From assembly GCA_963846775.1 (NCBI GenBank), contig CAWJXB010000003.1, forward strand, positions 62,001 through 126,000: a stretch of DNA of 64,000 nucleotides, in the 5' to 3' direction. Positions 8,289 to 15,498 of this stretch are shown here, piece after piece. A program made the position numbers and the translations under genes. Positions within the stretch are counted from its first letter, which is position 1. The number at the start of each line of letters is the position of its first letter. This DNA comes from CAVYXA01 sp963846775. GTDB taxonomy: Bacteria; Verrucomicrobiota; Verrucomicrobiia; Chthoniobacterales; UBA10450. The notes under the pieces were generated by a model, which was given only the letters and a program-made list of their open reading frames with translations, ran no database searches and had not been told where the DNA came from.

Positions 8289-8326
8289 GCTCGCCGCCGT
8301 TTGCTAAAAAGTAACCTTTTCTTGCG
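8289..8326 (-). promoter_or_regulatory. conserved stress-island element, site 5 (second tandem USP)
   Basis: Minus-strand copy: GCAAGAAAAGG, then TTTAGCAAAC, then GGCGAGC. It ends 32 nt before the USP ATG. It overlaps the last 23 bases of the upstream gene (stop at 8304), so the element is embedded in coding sequence. Confidence 0.68.
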
Positions 8327-8705
8327 CAGTGCTGCGCTTCGAGAGGGCGTGACTGATCGCCTCCGCAATTTTGCCTTCGATGTGCTGCCGCGACTCACGC
8401 TCGTCGTCGATGTAATTGAACTTTGCGACAGCGATTGGCCCAGATTCTTCCTGCCCGTTCTTGAGCTGGACCGCTAATATAAGAAACCAATATTTTTTGG
8501 CGAAAGTCGGATCATGCAGAAACCACGCCAAACTATACGACTTGATCTCTCTTAGAGGAATTACCGTTCTCTCTTCAAGGAAACGCATCACGAGCGCCTT
8601 CCGAGTAATTTCAAGGTCCTGGAACTTGAACAGAACCGGCTCGGAGGTCTTCGCGGCGATGAAGCTCGTTGAAGCCGCTGATGAATTTGCCGTTGCGCTG
8701 TCCAT
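8304..8705 (-). CDS. conserved-looking protein of unknown function
   Basis: A 133-residue soluble protein that I do not recognise. The middle (VLFKFQDLEITRKALVMRF, then TVIPLREIKSYSLAWF, then KYWFLILAVQLKNGQEESGPIAVAKF) has alternating short beta-strands as in PH-like or DUF6232-type barrels. The C-terminus (ESRQHIEGKIAEAISHALSK) is a helix capping such a fold. There is no signal peptide. A strong copy of the conserved element lies 44 nt upstream (8750-8788), which argues that it is a real member of the stress island. Confidence 0.65.
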   Translation of the reverse strand: MDSATANSSAASTSFIAAKTSEPVLFKFQDLEITRKALVMRFLEERTVIPLREIKSYSLAWFLHDPTFAKKYWFLILAVQLKNGQEESGPIAVAKFNYIDDERESRQHIEGKIAEAISHALSKRSTAQEKVTF

Positions 8706-8749
8706 AGATCTTCTCTTTCTTCATAAATAAGAGGCTTTTTGTTCCTGGA

Positions 8750-8788
8750 GCGCTCGCCGGATTTTGCGAAAGATCGAGCAATTCTAGC
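8750..8788 (-). promoter_or_regulatory. conserved stress-island element, site 6 (unknown 133-aa protein)
   Basis: Minus-strand copy: TAGAATTG, then TTTCGCAAAA, then GGCGAGCGC. It ends 44 nt before the ATG at 8705. It matches the CBS-gene copy at most positions without gaps. Confidence 0.68.
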
Positions 8789-8820
8789 GCATCTTCTGGG
8801 GCGTTATGCCACCACGCTGC

Positions 8821-8954
8821 TTACCCGCGATGAACTTTGTTCCAGATGATTGCGCCGACAAAACCGAAGAGGTAGCCGGTGATGAACGTTATGATGATAA
8901 GCGTCCCGCGGCCGCAAGGTCGAATGGTTTAACGATATAAACAGGCTGGATCAT
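8821..8954 (-). pseudogene. small one-helix membrane protein, frame broken once
   Basis: ATG at 8952-8954 overlaps the stop of the receiver gene (TAATG). It reads MIQPVYIVKPFDLAAAG and then stops. Moved by one base, the frame continues TLIIITFITGYLFGFVGAIIWNKVHRG to a stop at 8821. The joined product would be about 44 residues with one strongly hydrophobic helix and a basic end, typical of small inner-membrane proteins. The break lies near 8910 in a GC-rich stretch (GCGGCCGCGGG). Either the frame is an assembly error or the gene is dead. Confidence 0.4.
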
Positions 8955-9343
8955 TACGCTGCCTGCAGTTCGAGCGCGGGCTGAACCAGCGCGCGAACCA
9001 TTATCTCCAGCTCGACCGAGTTGATCGGTTTGGTTAGACAAGCCGAAACGCCATTTTCGTAGGCCACAGCGGCCGTGTGTTCGCGATCGACCGATGTGAT
9101 GGCAATAATCGGCAAGTGCCTACGCAGCAGGTTGAGTGCACTCAATAACGTCATCCCGCGGCAGCCATTGTCGAAATCAATTATGACCAAGTCCAGATTG
9201 GCACCATGGAGACAAACGATTTCGATTGCCTCGGCGACGTTCCGAGCGACCACGAGACGCGCGCCACTTTCACTAACCGTTTCGATGGATTGTTCCTCTA
9301 ATTCAGAGTCGTGGGTCAGTAACAGAACCAGCTTTGATTTCAT
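8954..9343 (-). CDS. single-domain response regulator
   Basis: A 129-residue receiver-only protein. MKSKLVLLLTHDSE is the first strand and acidic pocket, although the usual DD pair is replaced by HDSE. DLVIIDFDNG supplies the likely phospho-acceptor Asp56, and CLTKPINS supplies conserved Lys105. A good ribosome site (AGGAGA) precedes the ATG at 9341-9343. A longer upstream frame overlaps the AraC gene and is rejected. No output domain is present, so it should work through a partner such as the nearby histidine kinase or the AraC regulator 23 bp upstream. Confidence 0.82.
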   Translation of the reverse strand: MKSKLVLLLTHDSELEEQSIETVSESGARLVVARNVAEAIEIVCLHGANLDLVIIDFDNGCRGMTLLSALNLLRRHLPIIAITSVDREHTAAVAYENGVSACLTKPINSVELEIMVRALVQPALELQAA

Positions 9344-9366
9344 GGGGTTTCTCCTGGATAAGTTTG

Positions 9367-10164
9367 CTAGGCAGCGATGGCTGCACCATTCGCCGGGAGT
9401 TTCTCTCGATATTCCGTGGGCGATTGGCCGAACATCCGCCGGAATGTCCGGTTGAATTGCGTGAGCGATGAAAACCCGACATCGAACGCGACTTCGCTGA
9501 CTCGCGCGTTCGGGTTCAGCAATCGCATCCTGGCATCCTGGGACCTGATGCGAGCGACGTAATCGGTGAACTTGAGGCCGGTGCTCTTGTGGAAAACCTT
9601 GCAAAAGTGAAAGACGCTCGCTCCGGCGGCCCTGGCGACTGCTGGGAGCGACAGGATTTCGGTCTTGTTTTGCGCGATGAACTGTCGCGCTTTGGCAATG
9701 ATCGGCGGCTCGGCGTTTTCCTGCTCGACCACGATCTGGTTGCTCATGGCTGAGAGCTGTTTCGCGAAGAAACTCAGCAGCTGAACGGTCGCCTGATATT
9801 TGCTTAAGGGGACGAACGGCGTTTTCTTCCAGAGATCGAGCGCCTTCTTTTCCGATGCCGATCCCGCCGGAAAAAGACGGCGAATGCTCTTTTTGAACGT
9901 CGACAATTTCGGCGGCTGCGTAAACACCTGGCCCGTAGCGAGGAAACCAATTACGCGCTCGCCGAGACGAACAGGAACTGTTGTTTCGGTTAGGCCGAAC
10001 GGGCACTTAATCGACCGAGGCTGTTCGCCCGGATTTTCCGAACAGCGACCCTGGGTTTGGAGACACAGCGCACACGATCGTTTGTCGGCGGCGAGAAATG
10101 CGCAGAACGCATTTTCGTTTGTCTTACCCTGAAACGGCAGGCCAAAGAACTCCACCGGACGCAA
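9367..10164 (-). CDS. PocR-domain/AraC-type transcriptional regulator (5' end frameshifted)
   Basis: This frame carries most of a PocR sensory domain (RPVEFFGLPFQGK, CAFLA, CALC, and the C..F..L region to about residue 110). A C-terminal AraC DNA-binding domain follows with two helix-turn-helices, FHFCKVFHKSTGLKFTDYV and VSEVAFDVGFSSLTQFNRTFRRMFG. The expected PocR start is in another frame: ATG at 10295-10297 opens MQTTAHQTNLNGNN and continues LIEALTRSKVYRQY, and the frames meet near 10203-10209 where one extra base seems present. The intact gene would be 9367-10297. It probably controls neighbouring stress genes (inference). Confidence 0.8.
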   Translation of the reverse strand: MRPVEFFGLPFQGKTNENAFCAFLAADKRSCALCLQTQGRCSENPGEQPRSIKCPFGLTETTVPVRLGERVIGFLATGQVFTQPPKLSTFKKSIRRLFPAGSASEKKALDLWKKTPFVPLSKYQATVQLLSFFAKQLSAMSNQIVVEQENAEPPIIAKARQFIAQNKTEILSLPAVARAAGASVFHFCKVFHKSTGLKFTDYVARIRSQDARMRLLNPNARVSEVAFDVGFSSLTQFNRTFRRMFGQSPTEYREKLPANGAAIAA

Positions 10165-10377
10165 AGCCAGCGGTAACCCGGTGGCTTCGGTGAAGGTGCG
10201 TTCGGTACTGGCGATACACTTTCGAGCGCGTCAGAGCTTCGATCAGTTTCTTATCGTTATTTCCATTAAGATTTGTTTGGTGAGCTGTCGTTTGCATGCA
10301 CGAAGAATCCGCTTTCGCGGTTCCGCCAACAATTGGGAGAATCCAGCGATCGCTATCGTGGAATGCCCTTACCCCGG

Positions 10378-10902
10378 CTAAGAGAAATCCCTTAGTCCGT
10401 CACGAGAAATCTTCTTAGCCCGGCCTCTGATCGGCGAGAGCGGCGCCTGGGATTCGCAGGCGCGCGCGAGCAAAACTGGGCATTTCGCGTATCGCGAAAC
10501 AAGATCGACAGTGTGACCGAGCTCGACGCCGCGCAACGCTCCCGAATCGTCGAGGCCGAGAACAATTAATTGAACATTACTTTCGCGCGCGATGTTCAGG
10601 ATCTCCTGGAAAGGCGTGCCGAAACAAACCGACGGCCGAACAACGTGATCCCAATCAACGCCGTTGCTCTTATTGAATGCGAGCAGACGTTTTTTGGTAG
10701 CGTCGATCAGGGAAGCACTCTGCCCACGCACTTCCGCCGAAGGAGGGAGGACATGAAGAAGAATAATTCGCGATTGTTCCCTCGTCATTGATAGGGCCGA
10801 CCATAATGCGCAATTCGATGCCGGTGAAAAATCGACTGGCACTAGAATAGTGTTCCTCTTACTGGCGCCTCTCGTCTGTGTTCGTTTTCTAGAATTTATC
10901 AC
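10378..10902 (-). CDS. universal stress protein, single domain
   Basis: A 174-residue USP. NTILVPVDFSPASNCAL is the first strand. The nucleotide motif near the end is changed to LGLDDSGALRGVELGHTVDLVSRYAKCPVLLA, lacking the G-2x-G-9x-G-S/T signature of ATP-binding USPs, so it may be a UspA-type non-binder. A GTG start at 10900-10902 gives a short basic leader (MINSRKRTQTRGASKR). A partial copy of the conserved element at 10933-10970 lies 30 nt upstream, in the divergent region shared with the histidine kinase gene. Confidence 0.85.
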   Translation of the reverse strand: MINSRKRTQTRGASKRNTILVPVDFSPASNCALWSALSMTREQSRIILLHVLPPSAEVRGQSASLIDATKKRLLAFNKSNGVDWDHVVRPSVCFGTPFQEILNIARESNVQLIVLGLDDSGALRGVELGHTVDLVSRYAKCPVLLARACESQAPLSPIRGRAKKISRDGLRDFS

Positions 10903-10932
10903 ACCTCAACAATAGCTGCGGCAACTCCGCAA

Positions 10933-10970
10933 GTCCGCGCAGTACTTGGCATTTATTGGGCATTTCTTGT
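10933..10970 (-). promoter_or_regulatory. stress-island element, site 7 (partial match, USP / kinase divergent region)
   Basis: Minus-strand copy: CAAGAAATGCCC, then AATGCCAAG, then GCGCGGAC. The upstream block is strong and the TTTnGCAAA block is degenerate. It ends 30 nt before the USP GTG, the same distance as the stronger sites. It also lies about 70 nt upstream of the kinase ATG on the other strand, so it might affect both genes. Confidence 0.5.
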
Positions 10971-11038
10971 ATCTTATCGGGTCCAGCGTCCAAGGCGATG
11001 AGGGCTCGTTTGCCAGATTAATATTCATTTTCGATCCG

Positions 11039-13000
11039 ATGAAACGCACGGAACAGGTGCAACGAACTCGGAAAAACTCGGGAGCCAGCCCCCGCGCAAA
11101 AGCGTCGAGTAGTTCGGAGATCCTCCAGCCTTCGCAAATTCTGCAGATTACGCAGGACGCGATTTTTCTTTGGAGCCACCCGGGAGGAATTCAGTCTTGG
11201 AATCAAGGCGCGGCCAATCTCTACGGCTACACTGAAAAAGAAGCGCTCGGCCGAAAATCACACGACCTCTTGCAGACAAGATTTCCTTCGCCGTGGAGCG
11301 ACATCGACAAAGAGTTGCGCACAACGGGCCTCTGGGAAGGCGAGCTTCGCCACCGCAATCGTGAAGGAAAGGAACTCGTCGTGTCTAGCCGGTTCCAGGT
11401 TATTTCAAAAAGCGAATCCCGTTTGGTTGTGCTGGAAAGCACGCGCGACATCACCAGGCAAAAGGCGAATGAAGAAAAACTGATTCGTCGTCTACGGGAA
11501 CAGGCGGGTGCCGCGCGTTTCAACCTCACAGCGCTGCGGGCGACAAGTGTGCAGAGCATTTGCGATGCAGCGACTGATCTGCTCGCGCGCGAAATGCACA
11601 CGGATTTCAGTTCCGTGTTCGAGCTTTCCGCCGATGGAAAGACCCTTTTGCTTCGATCCGGCGCGGGTTGGCGCGCCGGCCATGTCGGTGTCGCGCGCGT
11701 TCAAGCAGGTGAAGGCACACCCAGCGGCCGGGCTTTGCATCTGAATCAGCCGATCGTGATTATCGATGCTCCCAACGACAAGCGCCTGAATCTTCCGCCA
11801 TTCATGGTCGAGCATGGCGTAACGAGCAGCATCGCGGTGGTAATTCAGGGACACGAGAAGCCGTTCGGCGGATTGAGCGTGCACACACGAGAGCTGCGCG
11901 TCTTTAACGCCAATGATGTTCATTTTCTCGAATCGATCGGCAACATTCTGGCAACGGCAATCTCGCGGACCCAATTCGAGAACGATCTTCGTGATACTGC
12001 TGCGCGTCTGCGAGGCGTCGTTGATACGGCGGCCGACGGCATTATTACGATCAATGAGAAAGGAATCGTGGAAACCTTCAACCCAGCGGCCGAAAAGATT
12101 TTCGCATATTCCGCTGAAGAGGTGGTCGGCAACAATGTCTCAATGCTCATGCCGGAGCCGTATCACTCCGAACACGACGGCTATTTAGAGCGATACCGCC
12201 GCACCGGTGAGCGTCGCATCATCGGTATCGGTCGCGAAGTGCGCGGACGGCGCAAAGGCGGCACTGAATTTCCGTTGGATCTGGCCGTGAGCGCCACGAA
12301 GCTGGGCGACCGGCGCATTTTTACCGGCCTGGTTCGCGATATCACTGCGCGCAAACGTTTGGAACAAGAGATTCTGGAGGTCACGGATCACGAGCAGCGC
12401 CGCATCGGCCACGATTTGCACGACGATCTTTGCCAGCGGCTGGCCGGCATCCGCTTTTCCTGTGATGCGCTCAAGAAGACAATTGCCAGGACAGGATCAG
12501 ACGGAATAACCGAGCGCCTGGAGAAAATTGGGGCTGATATAAGCGAAGCGATCGACCGGACGCGGATGCTGGCACGCGGAATGGCGCCAGTGGCGTTGGA
12601 GACGAACGGTCTCGTCTCTGCCTTGCAGGAATTAACCCGCGGACTCAGCACGTTGTTCAAAGTGAAGTGCGAGTTCCGCGGTTCGGAGACAATCGCGGTC
12701 AAGGATCCGATTGCGGCCACGCACCTGTATCGGATTACACAGGAAGCGATCAACAATGCCCTGAAACATGCGCGTCCGTCGAAAATCATTGTCTCGCTGG
12801 AAAAAGCCGGCAAGAACACCTTGCTCAGGATCGAAGATAATGGTCGGGGATTTACTCCGCAGGAAGCGCAGCAAAGTGGTGAGGGGATGGGGTTGCAGAC
12901 CATTGCGTATCGCGCCGGAATGATCGACGCTGGTCTCCAAGTGACATCCGCGCTCGGGCGCGGCACCAAAATTGTCTGCACTTTCCGGTCTAACCTGTGA
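11039..13000 (+). CDS. PAS-GAF-PAS sensor histidine kinase (HisKA_3 type)
   Basis: About 653 residues with no membrane helix, so a cytoplasmic sensor. A first PAS domain (QITQDAIFLWSHPGGIQSWNQGAANLYGY) is followed by a GAF domain (ALRATSVQSICDAATDLLAREM to LESIGNILATAISRTQ) and a second PAS with PAC (GVVDTAADGIITINEKGIVETFNPAAEKIF; RDITARKR). The HisKA_3 helix is EQRRIGHDLHDDLCQRLAGIRF at about residue 455, with the phosphorylatable His in GHDLHDD, and the HATPase has DNGRGF and GMGLQTI. ATG 11039 is preferred to a TTG at 10946 that lies in the regulatory element. Its stop overlaps the response regulator start by 4 bp, making a NarX/NarL- or DosS/DosR-style pair. Confidence 0.92.
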   Translation: MKRTEQVQRTRKNSGASPRAKASSSSEILQPSQILQITQDAIFLWSHPGGIQSWNQGAANLYGYTEKEALGRKSHDLLQTRFPSPWSDIDKELRTTGLWEGELRHRNREGKELVVSSRFQVISKSESRLVVLESTRDITRQKANEEKLIRRLREQAGAARFNLTALRATSVQSICDAATDLLAREMHTDFSSVFELSADGKTLLLRSGAGWRAGHVGVARVQAGEGTPSGRALHLNQPIVIIDAPNDKRLNLPPFMVEHGVTSSIAVVIQGHEKPFGGLSVHTRELRVFNANDVHFLESIGNILATAISRTQFENDLRDTAARLRGVVDTAADGIITINEKGIVETFNPAAEKIFAYSAEEVVGNNVSMLMPEPYHSEHDGYLERYRRTGERRIIGIGREVRGRRKGGTEFPLDLAVSATKLGDRRIFTGLVRDITARKRLEQEILEVTDHEQRRIGHDLHDDLCQRLAGIRFSCDALKKTIARTGSDGITERLEKIGADISEAIDRTRMLARGMAPVALETNGLVSALQELTRGLSTLFKVKCEFRGSETIAVKDPIAATHLYRITQEAINNALKHARPSKIIVSLEKAGKNTLLRIEDNGRGFTPQEAQQSGEGMGLQTIAYRAGMIDAGLQVTSALGRGTKIVCTFRSNL

Positions 13001-13683
13001 AAAAAAACGCCCATCGAAATTCGCCGCCTCCGGCGCCGAAGAGTCGCGTCTTGATCATTGACGATCATGTCATGGTTCGGGAAGGCGTCGCCGAAATCAT
13101 CGGCCACGAACCAGATCTGGATGTTTGCGGCACAGCGACGACGGCAAACGAAGGCCTCGACGCCACGAACGAGCTGAAACCGGATTTGGTGATTGTCGAT
13201 ATAACGCTTCCTGGCAAGAACGGCATCGAGTTCATCAAAGACGCGCGCGCGATGAACCCGCAGCTGCGCATCCTCGTTATGTCCATGCACGACGAATCGT
13301 TATATGCCGATCGCGTCCTGCGTGCCGGAGGCCGCGGTTACATTCGCAAACAGGAAGGCGGCGAAAAATTGATCGACGCCATCCGCCGCGTCTTGCGCGG
13401 AGAGATTGTCATTAGCGAAAAAATGACGGGCCGGTTGCTCGAGAAATTTTCCGGCAGAACAACCATGGAATCGCCGTTGGAAGGGTTGAGCGATCGCGAG
13501 CTGGATGTGTTTCAACTCATCGGCCAGGGCAAAACCATGAAACAGATCGCCGGCGAACTGCATTTGAGTCCGAAAACAGTGGAAGTTCATCGCGCACACA
13601 TCCGCGAAAAACTCGGCACCGCCAGCGCAGCCGAGTTGATCTCTTACGCCGCCCGCTGGATCCAGACCCAAGGTGTTACCTAG
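12997..13683 (+). CDS. LuxR/NarL-type response regulator
   Basis: A 228-residue protein with an N-terminal receiver and a C-terminal LuxR helix-turn-helix. The receiver shows VLIIDDHVMVREG, phospho-acceptor Asp68 in LVIVDITLPG, and Lys in GYIRKQEG. The DNA-binding region is LSDRELDVFQLIGQGKTMKQIAGELHLSPKTVEVHRAHIREKLG. It begins with GTG inside the stop codon of the kinase, so the two are translated together. It is the best local candidate to bind the recurring element in this island; that link is inference from position only. Confidence 0.93.
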   Translation: MKKNAHRNSPPPAPKSRVLIIDDHVMVREGVAEIIGHEPDLDVCGTATTANEGLDATNELKPDLVIVDITLPGKNGIEFIKDARAMNPQLRILVMSMHDESLYADRVLRAGGRGYIRKQEGGEKLIDAIRRVLRGEIVISEKMTGRLLEKFSGRTTMESPLEGLSDRELDVFQLIGQGKTMKQIAGELHLSPKTVEVHRAHIREKLGTASAAELISYAARWIQTQGVT

Positions 13684-13787
13684 GCGACACTTTGCATCGC
13701 TACAAAATCTTGCAGGCACGCCAATTTTTGCATCAACAATCACAATTAAAGACGAGTCTCGCGCAAAATTCCGGCATTATTTTTGGC

Positions 13788-14231
13788 ATGGAACGAGAGA
13801 TTCTCCTAATAGCAAACGGTGACGCCGATTCGAACGCGATCGTCGAAGCGGTGGCGAAACAAACCGGGCGGTGTCTGCGCAAAGTGAGCAGCACGCGGCA
13901 AGCGTTCGAGATTCTGGCCACAGACATGGGCAATGTCGATGTTGCCATCATCGATCTCGATCCCGGAGTGCATAGTCTGGCAATTCTGGAAGCGATTGGC
14001 GGCCATCCAATCGCGCCGCCGGTCATTGTCCTGACAAGCTTGGAGAAGTCAGAAGTGACGCCAATCGTCAGCCGGCACGGAGCGGTTGTCTGCCTGAGAA
14101 AACCATTTCAACACGCCCATCTCGCGGACGCGATCGAGCTTTGTCTTGCTCAGCCGCGCTCGATCTCATGCGATGTGTGGGGCCATCCGCGGCAGCGCCG
14201 CCGGCGTGAACGGGCGCGTCAGGCCGCTTGA
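13788..14231 (+). CDS. receiver-like protein
   Basis: A 147-residue receiver-only protein. MEREILLIANGDADSN is the first strand, VDVAIIDLDPG carries the likely acceptor Asp56, VIVLTSLEKSE is the fourth strand, and VVCLRKPFQ holds the conserved Lys. The final ~20 residues are Arg-rich. ATG 13788 is preferred because the frame upstream of it lies in an AT-rich leader. It resembles the receiver at 8954-9343 in lacking the canonical acidic pair. It follows the response regulator by about 100 bp and its 3' end overlaps an antisense ligase remnant. Confidence 0.72.
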   Translation: MEREILLIANGDADSNAIVEAVAKQTGRCLRKVSSTRQAFEILATDMGNVDVAIIDLDPGVHSLAILEAIGGHPIAPPVIVLTSLEKSEVTPIVSRHGAVVCLRKPFQHAHLADAIELCLAQPRSISCDVWGHPRQRRRRERARQAA

Positions 14232-14519
14232 TCGGCAAATCATTTCAGCCTGTCTGTTCTCGTTCATCGAGCGATCCCTCGACGACGCAATCGTATCGCC
14301 GCGTTTGAACCCGGCCTCGACCAGTCCACCGGCGAACGACCGCGGCACGCAGCAAGCTTTTGAAGACCACTGCTGATGCTTCTTTCTTGTTAAGGCTAGT
14401 AAGGCTGTTTTCTCGCCATACAGCGCTAACGAGTGGACCAGTGATTGCAATGTCCTTTCAATCGCATCTTGCCCTGCATCATCGCGCTCGATTCGTTGAT
14501 TCGTTTGCTGAGTTATCAA
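14166..14519 (-). pseudogene. remnant of an AMP-binding acyl-CoA ligase N-terminus
   Basis: The frame, starting TTG at 14519, reads LQSLVHSLALYGEKTALLAL and then a stretch containing SFAGGLVEAGFKRGDTIA. This is the usual N-terminal helix and strand of long-chain acyl-CoA synthetases, where a sequence like 'LRSFAGGL..AGFKRGDTVALF' leads into the AMP-binding core. After GDTIA the similarity stops and the frame becomes low-information Arg/Ser sequence. The SSKACCVPR segment also looks scrambled. Only about 70 of roughly 500 family residues remain. It overlaps the peptidoglycan-binding gene stop (TTGA) and the receiver gene on the other strand. Confidence 0.5.
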
Positions 14520-14758
14520 GAGACAAAGCCAAGCACCGCCAACGTTCGAGCATCGATTCTCCCTGTCGCTGGCAAGCCATGGTCCTGTTGGTATTTTTCG
14601 ATCGCCGCCTGAGTGGCCGGTCCTAATAGGCCATCGATCGCGCCCTGATAATAACCAAGCCGTTGCACATCGGCAACTACTTGGTCCGGAGGTAGCCCGT
14701 CGTAACCGTAGATCGGACCATGTGCGCTCAGTCGCTTCGCCATCGAATCGGTCGCCAT
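14516..14758 (-). CDS. small peptidoglycan-binding domain protein
   Basis: An 80-residue protein whose residues ~25-80 form one PG_binding_1 repeat: VVADVQRLGYYQGAIDGLLGPATQAAIEKYQQDHGLPATGRIDARTLAVLG. The motif GAIDGLLGPATQAAI is diagnostic. There is no visible signal peptide, which is unusual for a wall-binding domain; the domain may have been cut from a longer protein. Its ATG directly follows the stop codon of the small upstream gene, suggesting one transcript with 14759-15180. Confidence 0.75.
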   Translation of the reverse strand: MATDSMAKRLSAHGPIYGYDGLPPDQVVADVQRLGYYQGAIDGLLGPATQAAIEKYQQDHGLPATGRIDARTLAVLGFVS

Positions 14759-14944
14759 TTAGCCTCTCCTTTCCCTCTCATCGAGCGATTCCTCGACAAC
14801 CAACGCCTGTTCGTCATCGACGCCACCGGGAAGTTCGGCGGCAAGGCGTCGGCTCATCTCATTCAATGGAGGAAGAGATTTCCGAAGACGCTTACTTTCC
14901 CGGGACGGCCGGCGGCGCATTTTTCTGGACGGCTTGGCTTTCAT
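14759..14944 (-). CDS. small basic/acidic protein of unknown function
   Basis: A 61-residue frame beginning MKAKPSRKMRRRPSRESKRLRK (very basic) and ending in acidic DDEQALVVEESLDERERRG. No known domain is recognised. Support is positional: its stop TAA abuts the ATG of the peptidoglycan-binding gene and its start lies 5 bp after the preceding small membrane gene, an operon-like spacing. It could still be a chance frame. Confidence 0.4.
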   Translation of the reverse strand: MKAKPSRKMRRRPSRESKRLRKSLPPLNEMSRRLAAELPGGVDDEQALVVEESLDERERRG

Positions 14945-14949
14945 CAGGC

Positions 14950-15180
14950 TTACCCAGATTTATCAGGTGGAGGCAAGGGCCGGCTGTGAATCTTATGTTC
15001 GTGTAATTCGTGGATTACGTGCACTTCGTGCGCGCCCCATTCAACGCACGCAACCGCGGCGATGAGTAGGGCGACGAGGAAGAACACTTCATGCAGAGCG
15101 ATTCCGAGCGCGATGGCAATGGCAAACACCATCCCCACTTTGCCGGCATGAGGATGATTTAAAGGATTGATGAATTTCAT
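14950..15180 (-). CDS. small membrane protein, His-rich C-terminus
   Basis: A 76-residue protein: a short polar N-terminus (MKFINPLNHPHAGKVG), one long hydrophobic segment at about residues 17-45, and a C-terminal tail EVHVIHELHEHKIHS with five His in about 15 residues. The tail could bind metal, which is speculative. It is the first gene of a three-gene minus-strand group. A weak copy of the stress-island element lies just upstream. Confidence 0.6.
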   Translation of the reverse strand: MKFINPLNHPHAGKVGMVFAIAIALGIALHEVFFLVALLIAAVACVEWGAHEVHVIHELHEHKIHSRPLPPPDKSG

Positions 15181-15202
15181 AGCTGCCCTTTCTTAGGAAA
15201 TG

Positions 15203-15239
15203 TGACGGATCGCAGTTACAACCGCTAAGCATCTCTTGC
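15203..15239 (-). promoter_or_regulatory. stress-island element, site 8 (weak)
   Basis: On the minus strand only the upstream block is clear (GCAAGAGATGC); the TTTnGCAAA block is replaced by GTTGTAAC. It sits just upstream of the small membrane protein gene. I list it as a weak member whose status a motif score would settle. Confidence 0.3.
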
Positions 15240-15282
15240 TTTTTCGTAAGCGAATGTTGTTGTGCGCGGCGACGCGCGTTCG

Positions 15283-15435
15283 CTACAAACCGATCGTGGA
15301 GTAGTTGGAACGGGATTGTTTACTTCGCCAATGTCTCAAAACGGCGTGGGCGCCTAACATCCCTCCGAGATGAGCGAAATGTGCGACTCCTGCCTCCGTC
15401 CCGAAAAGGCCATGTAGGAGTTGGATGATCTCTGG
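15283..15435 (-). pseudogene. C-terminal fragment of a rhomboid-family protease
   Basis: The minus strand encodes IIQLLHGLFGTEAGVAHFAH followed by LGGMLGAHAVLRHWRSKQ and a TAG stop at 15283. The AHFAHLGGMLGA segment is the last transmembrane helix of rhomboid proteases, containing the catalytic His. A stop codon lies immediately upstream (15436-15438) and the next bases show no rhomboid core, so the Ser-bearing GxSG part is missing. This is a decayed 3' remnant. Confidence 0.6.
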
Positions 15436-15498
15436 TTACGGGGCCATGATAACTTGGTTGCTGCCATTGTATCGAGATCCTCAAGAAGAACTCGTCCG

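Noticed and set aside
8954..10006. 350-codon reading of the receiver gene
   Set aside because: The first 220 codons overlap the AraC gene in another frame; a good ribosome site precedes ATG 9343.
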